64,000 bases of DNA from Cristatella mucedo. Lineage: Eukaryota; Bryozoa; Phylactolaemata; Cristatellidae. The notes under the pieces were generated by a model. That model made no database searches. It saw nothing but the letters and a program-made list of their open reading frames with translations, and had not been told where the DNA came from. The translations under genes and the position numbers were made by a program. The DNA lies in assembly GCA_009760855.2 (NCBI GenBank), contig WPIO01000001.1, positions 20,674,501 to 20,738,500 of the forward strand, in the 5' to 3' direction. Shown here in pieces: positions 57,300 to 64,000 of the stretch; the stretch's first letter is position 1, and the number at the start of each line of letters is the position of its first letter.

Positions 57300-58870
57300 T
57301 GGATCCGTGTGAAATATGGAAGATCAATCGTACCACCAAAGGGCACTCTTTCATTGCTGTGAAACGCATGGTTAAATCATAAAAACTTTTCACGAGATTC
57401 CCTATTTGTGGGGCACTACAAGCTTATCGTATAAGAATCACACAATGAGGCAGTGGGCGATAAAGGAAATCGCAGTGGGTTTAAATTCACCGGATGGTGC
57501 ATCGCAGAGAGCCATTTTCTGCCTCCCTTACCAAAAGAAATTTTTCTCATGATCACTCTGGGTGTGGAGCAAGTAGGAAGCAGTCTTTGAGGAAAACTAG
57601 ATTAACTTCCTACAAGATTTGAGACCGAAGTATGGCACAGAAGCAGGACAGAAGCAAGACTCGCGTAAGGTAAACGCGGCTGTAGGTCTCCTGAAGCGGT
57701 ATGGAAGAAGGCCAGGTAAGGCCACTTGCTTCAAGCAACCAAAGTGGCCCACTTCATCAAACATATCACGGGTTCGAGTTCTGCAATTTCTTATGGATCA
57801 GTGCAAGCGAGAGTATCAGCACTCGGTATGGCTAATAAATTAGCTAACCTTTAATTTTTTAATTCGTTGAGTAAAACTGTATCATTTAAGATATTACTAT
57901 AAATCATGCTCCAGGGGTCTCTGTTGAGTGCATTGGAAATGTAGCCTCAAACGATCAATTTGAAGAGCACTGTACTATTAAAAAGGGGTCGTTTTAAAAC
58001 AGAACCTTCCACGATCGAGACGGTATTGTTCGCTACTAGTTCCACGCCAGATGTGAGTTGATCGATCCATGTATTTTCCGAGATTGAAAATTAACGTCTG
58101 AAAATCGCAGTCTTCATTTTTTAAATGTTTTAGAAGCTAAGATTCCTAAGATTAGCCTGATGGTGGCATACTTTGGTTACAGTGGTTGGTCATGTGTGGA
58201 CTCGTACATGTTGGAGTGACTGATAGCGGAAAAATATCAATGGAGCCGATGTTTTTTCTCATAGGGGCCTCCAGACTAATTTTGAAGAGTGAACTGAATG
58301 CAGTTGTATTTTTCTATATTGTGTGTGCCTAAAGGAACTTGAACTATTGAGTAGCAATGCTTAGAGACGCTAGGTCCACCTATAATGGTCATTCGAAGGC
58401 GAGTTCGGGCATAATTTACAGGCTGAGCTTGTGCAAAACACAACCCCGGAGGTTATATATGGATTCGCAGCGTCAAGGAAGAAGATTGGCCCAGGAACGC
58501 TGTGCTCATCTTGAACGATCTTAGGCCCCGGGCTAAAGGCTCGTGGTGTAAGTAAAGCACCTTACCATACTTTTAAAGTTCTCTTAGGATATAATGCAAA
58601 GTAATTAAAATTATGTACGTTTATATAAAGGTGGAAGTGGTTAGTGGCTATGGCCATAACCTTACAGTTGTGACAAATGAAGCACGGTTGAGTAAATAGA
58701 GTGCATTAGCAGTAGACAGAACTGTATTTTTTGAAGTTAGAATATCAACATCCGAAACGCTCCATATCCGTCCAACATATTAAATGTGCATTTTTAAAAT
58801 TCCGCAGATGCACGGTTTCTGGATATTTACTGTCAAGCCAATAATGACGGCATAATTGCAATGCAATATA
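57300..58870. other. No supported gene
   Basis: A 74-codon plus frame at 57619-57843 includes a tRNA-like cacgggttcgagttctgc and is probably a repeat. The remainder is AT-rich without recognisable content. Confidence 0.4.
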
Positions 58871-58879
58871 TCCTAGACT

Positions 58880-59260
58880 GTAACTCCTTAAGGTCACTGA
58901 GACTAAGTAGATGCTACACAGCAGAGTTTTCTAAAGCAAACTCAAAGCCTAAGCCCCTTTAGGTACGCAAGCAGTAACAAACATGCTTCGTCTCACGCAA
59001 CAAGGAGAAATTGAGAAGCATACCTAAGTCAGAAGGGCAGCCGATGATGTAAGTAGCATGGAAGCAGCAGCTCAGGATGACTGGAAAAGATGTGCAATAG
59101 TCGGCAACAGGAGAGTACATATCATTGTCTAAGAGTTAGAGCAGTTAGTTCCACATTCTAAGACTTTCAGAGCGAAAGCTTCTGTCACCAGCAGTCTTTA
59201 AGCGTAGGGAATATAACAGCTAGATTATTATCTACAGAAGACCTGAGGAGGCTGAAATTG
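58880..59260 (-). repeat. Repeat family C
   Basis: Reverse complement reads tactctcctgttgccgacta, ttccagtcatcctgagctgc, ctgacttaggtatgcttctc, ctccttgttgcgtgagacg and cttaggctttgagtttg, parallel to 51.7-51.9 kb. Confidence 0.6.
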
Positions 59261-59639
59261 GTGCAGCAGCTCAGCTAGGTATGAAGGAGCCATGCTATGG
59301 CTGCTCTTAGGGTTCAGCCTAAGAATTTAACTCTATATATTTTGATAAACCGAGAGCTATCGCAACTCTTTAAGCAAAGGAGATACGTGGCTGAACCTCT
59401 GGGACATGTTAACTAGCCTTTCAGCCATATCCATCACCAGCTACAGTGCCCTACTGCCTTTTTATCGGTAGCCCAGCCAAAATGGAATTACAACAATTCA
59501 GCCTGGACATTAATATGGAGTAATATGGAGCTAGTTTAATTGTTGCAAGCCACCAAAGCAGAACATAATCTTGGATAGGTATTGGAGTTGATAACTAGCA
59601 GTAGAAGCAGTTGTCTCAATGAAATCCAAGAAATTTAGG

Positions 59640-60030
59640 CAGTTCTCAAATATATCACCTATATTTTGAGCACTATGTCATGGTCATAAAACAGCATCAC
59701 CAAATTTGAAAAACGTCTTCTAGTCCATGCGAACATTTGGAGTGTCCTAGGAGTAACACTTCCGTTTTATCGTCGTTTAGCCTAAAAAAATTGGTTGAAA
59801 TCTAGAATAGCATTTCTGCAAGACAACCATTCAGTTTATTAGTCAATGCAGCAGATTCTAATGGCTTAAATGACAAATACAGCTGAGTATCGTCAGCATA
59901 GTACTGGTAGCCGATCTCATGGGTAGGAATATGTTTTCCTAGAGGTTCAGCATAAATGGAGTAGATAAATGAACCGAGAGCAAACCTTTGTGCGACAATA
60001 CATGTGACTGGTCGATTGAGCAGGTCCAAG
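59640..60030 (-). mobile_element. RT fragment of a different L2/CR1 LINE
   Basis: Minus frame 60029-59802 reads LGSFIYSIYAEPLGKHIPTH then GYQYYADDTQLYLSFKPLE, i.e. the RT palm with YADD. The sequence differs clearly from family 1 (which has LPLADVIAKHNLGFHFYADD), so a second L2/CR1 lineage exists. Truncated on both sides. Confidence 0.75.
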
Positions 60031-60059
60031 ATAGAGCAGGTTTAAGAACATTTTTATTT

Positions 60060-60670
60060 AAGGCTGATCCCTCCGTGACGATGTCGCGTAATCTGGGCAT
60101 GCTAATTCAAACCGATTTATCATCAGCTGACTAAATTTCCACAAATGTCAAGTCAGCCCACTTTCAGATAAGGAATGTCACGCCGAGCTGGTTTGGTCGC
60201 CGAGCTGGTTTGGTCTAGCGGTTAAGGTGCACGCCCAGACCAAGGTCTGACTGAAGTCGTGGGCTCGAGCCCCAAGGTATATGTGAAGCGCCTGAATAGA
60301 GATTAAGTTCTCTTGGGGCGCTATATAAATGAATTATATACATATTTATATACAAAAGGGCCTGTTTAGACACGGGTACAGCAACCAAATAAGTTGATAC
60401 ATATGAGACATTGTGTATAGATTACTTTAATTAATTTTATTAAGGACACCCTGACTTGAATCGTCTGAAAAATTTCGAGAACTCAACACTCGTCTAGTCT
60501 TGCATCAACTGGGTAACGGCCGTAGCATCCTACATTTGTTTGCTCTTAACTGGCAACATACGAAGCATCAAGTCGACTTCAAGATTCAATGCCAGGCTGA
60601 AGTTTGTATCGCAGGCTTGCACCAGCCTAATTCAGCGAATTTTCTGCTTCCTCTAGAGCACACTCACCCA
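60060..60670 (+). mobile_element. Degraded LINE copy split by a SINE
   Basis: Left part contains tgtcaagtcagcccactttcag and aaggaatgtca (family-1 'aagtctgcccattttcagct'). After the SINE at 60199-60348 it resumes gggcctgtttagacacgggtac and continues to about 60670 with tggcaacatacgaagcatcaagtcgactt. Decayed. Confidence 0.7.
60199..60348 (+). mobile_element. tRNA-derived SINE (family 1) nested in a LINE
   Basis: Near-consensus copy: gccgagctggtttggtctagcggttaaggtg (A box), gtcgtgggctcgagcccc (B box), gcgcctgaatagagattaag / ttctcttggggcgctatata (tail stem-loop). The first 17 bp of the head also occur immediately upstream (60182-60198), a partial 5' duplication. Confidence 0.9.
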
Positions 60671-60999
60671 TAAACTCTTTGGCTACCAATTGTCTCACGG
60701 TTCTTCGCAAAAATAAAAATATTTTGGCTCATGATGTAGTTCATTATAACAGCTAGAGGCCTTACAAACCGGTGTCACTGCGTGCCTTCTGTGTGCTTTA
60801 TCGTGCTGGCCTAATCATGAGACTTGTTTGCTTTCGCATGCCTTTCTAAGCTTGATACAGGGCATGTCATCAACTTGTGGCAAGTTATTCTCTGGAGGAA
60901 CTTCTAAAACGTCTGGACAGAGTTCGCTCTCTCAGGCTGTAACATAAACGACCGGTTTCTTATTATTTATTCAAAAGGTGAGTTTATTGGTTTAGAAAG

Positions 61000-62200
61000 T
61001 GGTCAATTGCAAGATGAAATGAATAGCAATTATAATTATAGTGTTTGGATAGGAAAAATGGTTTGATGACATAAAGAACTTGTTTGCAAAGATAGCCATG
61101 GTTTCACGTGGTTAACCACACGCCCCGAACAGCTTCAGAATTAAAAGAGATTCGAAGTGCTAACGACACAATCGGAATCAAGCGACTCACTGCATTCAAG
61201 GATGATCGCTCATTTGTCTCAAAATCTAAGCTGTTCTTTCAAAGTTGCTGACAGTCAAGACTATTTGATATGACTAGTTGTTCAATCAATTAAGGCCACT
61301 TTCATGTGATCATCGTCAATATTTTGAAATAGCCATATTGCACCGATGCTTCAAAGCTATCAACTAATTCATTAATTAAAGGCTATCGTAAATTTCCATC
61401 CGAAGCGGAAGAGTTTGTCTCTATGGGTCGTTCGTGATTCTCCCTCACAAGATTGGCTCTTTATGGCACATCAGATTATTGGGTGCCATGTAATGGCATT
61501 AGTATTACGAGATTTCTATTAAGAAAAGTATTAAGCGAGACGTTGTAGGGCTTCAAGCTTTGTCATTTGTGCAATTAAACTATTTCGCACAGCAACGTTA
61601 ACCTAGCCCTTCTCGTGTAAGCGAGCCGCAAGTGTTTTTTTAGTTAGTGATACTGTTGACTAGCTAGAAGGTGCGAAAGGGAAGGGTAATGGGTAAATCG
61701 CCAAGAAGATGAAAGTCTACAGGTACACTGCATTGCCTGATCTATAATGGATTGATTGCGGACCGTCATTCTATGTAGGAGCTGCACCAGGTAGGCCGAC
61801 TTTTAATAGCCTTGTTACGTTCAACGGCCTGAGCGTTATCAGTGTTTGCCAGAGAATGCTGATTACTGAGTCATGAATGGCTCTGATGTTAATCTCAAGA
61901 AGCTTTGCCTGATTCGTAAACACACTGTAATCAGCTGCCTGGGTTCTGGTAATTTGATGAACCCTGTGACTTGTGAGTCACCGCCTATGATAACGAGTTT
62001 TTGAAGTGCCATATCGTCTTCCGGGTAGTGACGTTTAGAGCATAAAAAGATGTCCAATCAAGTCAGATCCCCAGCGATTCCAGTATTTCTGCCTAAATGA
62101 ATTGCTTCTAAGAGATCATACTTAGAAAAATCAGTGTCTTGCAGGTGATGGACTGTCAAATATTTGGTAGTAAAAGGTTGACATTGAGCTAGTCCTACTA
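61000..62200. other. No supported gene
   Basis: A minus frame at 62057-61863 (VIIGGDSQVTGFIKLPEPRQ) may be part of a LINE ORF1-type or esterase-like region, but it is too short to call. Otherwise AT-rich unique DNA. Confidence 0.3.
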
Positions 62201-62221
62201 CTCTCTAACAAGAGCCAGCGC

Positions 62222-62285
62222 ATAATAATAATAATGCATACGATAAAGCGCCCTCAGAGAACTCAATCTCTCTCTAGGCACTGCA
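62222..62285 (-). mobile_element. LINE family-1 tail only
   Basis: Reversed: ataataataataatgcatac, ataaagcgccctcagagaac, 'tcaatctctctctaggcact'. About 65 bp, with no 3' UTR. Confidence 0.75.
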
Positions 62286-62439
62286 GCACATCATTTTTAT
62301 ATATAATTCCTCGCCTCTAGCCGGACGAAGGGTCATGTCTGTTAGCATCGTACATAAGTAGAAGATGGCGTTTCTTACCGACGAAAGCAAATCTGCAGAA
62401 ATCTTTAGACATCAGTCCAATGGCGAATGCAATTCTAAT

Positions 62440-63190
62440 CATTAGCAATAAGTATCCAGTAATAGTGTAGCGCGGCCCTCTAACCGTTGCAGTGCAGTGC
62501 CAGTAATGCCCTGGGGAGATGGCATGCACTCTTCAAGGACTTGATGATCAATAGTATCAAATGCTGCCACAAGATCGAACAGAGAGACTCTCCTCAAGTC
62601 AGCATTCCTGAATAGGTTGACGTGAGCTTGCAAAGTGCTGACTGTTTGAAGTCATTAGGTCTCAAATCTGCCTGCAACTTACTTGCTTGGTTTTAAGCTT
62701 TGTTATATGAGTTTCACCGGTCTGCCAATAATTGTTCCAGTGTTTTTGTATAGGAGATATGTTTGGAAGAGCGTGTGGATGTTGCTTAAGTTCTCCCCAT
62801 CTAGTTTTGACTTCTTAATAAGTGTCATGAAAATAACGTCTTCGAAAGATTCTGGGACAGAATTTGAATCTATGGACATATTTACTGCGCCGTTTATGCA
62901 GGGGCAAAGTGTATCTACGCATCTCAGGAGAGCGTAAGGTAAGGTGTCTATATAACGACTAGACTTCTTTGATTAGGAGATGAACTTTGAGATAATATAA
63001 TTAGCGGTATGGTTGAAGGTGTTCATTGAGGGAAGCAAAGAACTGAGGGTGAGAAGTCCTGGGGAGGTTTTGTCCTGTGTAGGATCGTATTTATCTCGCT
63101 GACAGAAGCTAGAGAACTGATCGTCGACATCACCAAAATGATCACGAGATAAGGTGTTGAACTTATAGCGGTTAACAAGATAGCTGATGA
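62440..63190 (-). mobile_element. L2/CR1-type LINE, RT N-terminal part
   Basis: Minus-strand frames, in order leftward: NTLSRDHFGDVDDQFSSFCQ, then SVPESFEDVIFMTLIKKSKL (the RT fingers motif of L2/CR1, 'P..FK.A.VTPLLKK'), then LFRNADLRRVSLFDLVAAFD (palm start, catalytic Asp region). Frameshifts separate them. Complements the 3' halves elsewhere in the window. Confidence 0.75.
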
Positions 63191-63429
63191 TTAGCGTTAG
63201 AATTTTTCTCCGGCCTACGAAGCCGCGTCTCCGGCCTGCGAAGACTTTCCGTCCTTGGAAGACTCTCCGGCCTTCAAAGACTCTCCGACCTGTCCAGCCT
63301 CTCCGGCCTTCACTGTCTCTCCGTGGGACGCCTCCGCCTCGCTGCTGTATGCCTCAGCCCCACCGCTAACCGTAGCCTCGAAGAACGCCGTTGCCTCGTG
63401 GTACACCGTCAACCGTCACCGCCTGGCAA

Positions 63430-63960
63430 ACCTCTTGCCACCCGTTGTTCCGCTACCCGCTGGATGACCCAACACGACACGCAATCGTACCTGGCCAACC
63501 GTCACCGCCTGGTGCGCCGTCGTTTTCTGCTGTACGGTGGCAGTCTGGAAAACATTTGTCGCCTGGTCGGTGATCGCTGCTGCCGCTTCTGGTCGCTCTT
63601 GTCGGCCCTCTCAGTCCAACCAGCATTTACCCGATCAGCGTGCAGCAGCCGCTCTCTACCAGAGGACCAGGTGAATACCCTCACTAGAGCCTCACAAAGT
63701 TTGGCGTAGTCGTCTTGCACTGCCTGTGGGAGACTCAAGGCAAATATGAACGCCCAGCCTTGCATAGCAAGGAGCAAACACAAGTGCCGCTTACTCGGTT
63801 CGTAGGGACTTCGCACGATCTCCCTCTCGAAAGTCGGCAGCTAGCCAACGAAGTCACTGAAGCTATTGAAGCTTTGGAACGCTTTGCAAGACATCTCAAT
63901 GGCCGTCTTCGGCTCCATCCCGAGAAATAGTTTGTAGGTTTGTTCACACACAGCACAGAG
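63430..63960 (-). mobile_element. Gypsy-type gag remnant
   Basis: Minus frame 63816-63502 contains RSPYEPSKRHLCLLLAMQGW and LPQAVQDDYAKLCEALVRVF, the layout of Ty3/gypsy gag around the major homology-like region (L..A...LP....DY..L..AL...F). Upstream and downstream frames are shifted. To the left (63210-63410) lies a degenerate 12-bp-like repeat (ggccggagag variants). Its relation to the LTR at 55.6 kb is unknown; they are in opposite orientation. Confidence 0.45.
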
Positions 63961-63979
63961 GTCTGACCATGTGTCTTCT

Positions 63980-64000
63980 TTGTTACAATAATAATAATAA
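63980..64000 (-). mobile_element. Start of a LINE/SINE tail at window edge
   Basis: The window ends in acaataataataataa, the reversed ATT tail typical of family-1 LINEs here. Only the tip is visible. Confidence 0.35.

Noticed and set aside
63215-63467. Coding repeats on both strands (ESSKAGE-like and RPSKTLRP-like)
   Set aside because: Degenerate 12-bp-like repeat beside the gag remnant. Openness in several frames follows from the repeat, and no independent evidence favours a host gene.

Overview
This window is nuclear DNA from an animal, most likely an invertebrate. The evidence is spliced genes with GT-AG introns and polypyrimidine tracts, (TA)n/(TC)n microsatellites, tRNA-derived SINEs, L2/CR1-type LINEs, an LTR, hAT and Tc1/pogo-like MITEs, and one clear conserved gene (PSMD10) that is only moderately similar to the human one. 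A SPIN/OposCharlie-like hAT element together with abundant tRNA-SINEs makes a mollusc a reasonable first guess, but nothing here proves it. Most long open frames are antisense or low-complexity shadows. The real genes have short exons, found here by matching splice signals and phases.

Layout. 0-4 kb: degenerate LINE pieces, a second LINE-like repeat, duplicated TC microsatellites and a SINE. 5.1-11.2 kb (minus): an unrecognised multi-exon gene whose introns hold two LINE copies and a 14-bp minisatellite. 11.6-21 kb: candidate exons, a duplicated unclassified repeat, (AT)n, the SPIN-like hAT MITE, and three LINE copies. 21-36 kb: SINEs, LINE copies (one with a LINE tail nested in it), and weak candidate exons near 26, 29 and 33 kb. 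36.5-37.8 kb: a GC- and CpG-rich island with a small predicted membrane protein. 41-42.3 kb: candidate exons. 43.9-45.8 kb (plus): a quiver/sleepless-like Ly6/uPAR gene with a signal peptide, ten cysteines and a GPI-type tail. 46.8-50.2 kb (minus): PSMD10 (gankyrin) in three exons, with the best-preserved LINE copy inside intron 1. 50.3-50.8 kb: a MITE and two tandem duplications just upstream of PSMD10. 51-64 kb: second-LINE-family repeats, SINEs, a type-II-membrane-like first exon, an LTR, more LINE copies (one split by a SINE) and a Gypsy-type gag remnant.

The genes do not form a pathway. PSMD10 is a proteasome assembly chaperone, the Ly6 gene is a predicted GPI-anchored surface protein, and the others are unrecognised. 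The unifying feature is the mobile-element ecology. The dominant LINE and the dominant tRNA-SINE share the same 3' tail (a short stem-loop of the type gcgcct..agagatt..ttctct..ggcgc, then ATT-rich repeats), which implies that the LINE machinery mobilises the SINE. No previously undescribed defence or enzymatic system was found. The most unusual items are the SPIN-like transposon, the SINE/LINE tail partnership, the Ly6 gene with a possible membrane/soluble splice choice, and the unknown spliced gene at the left.
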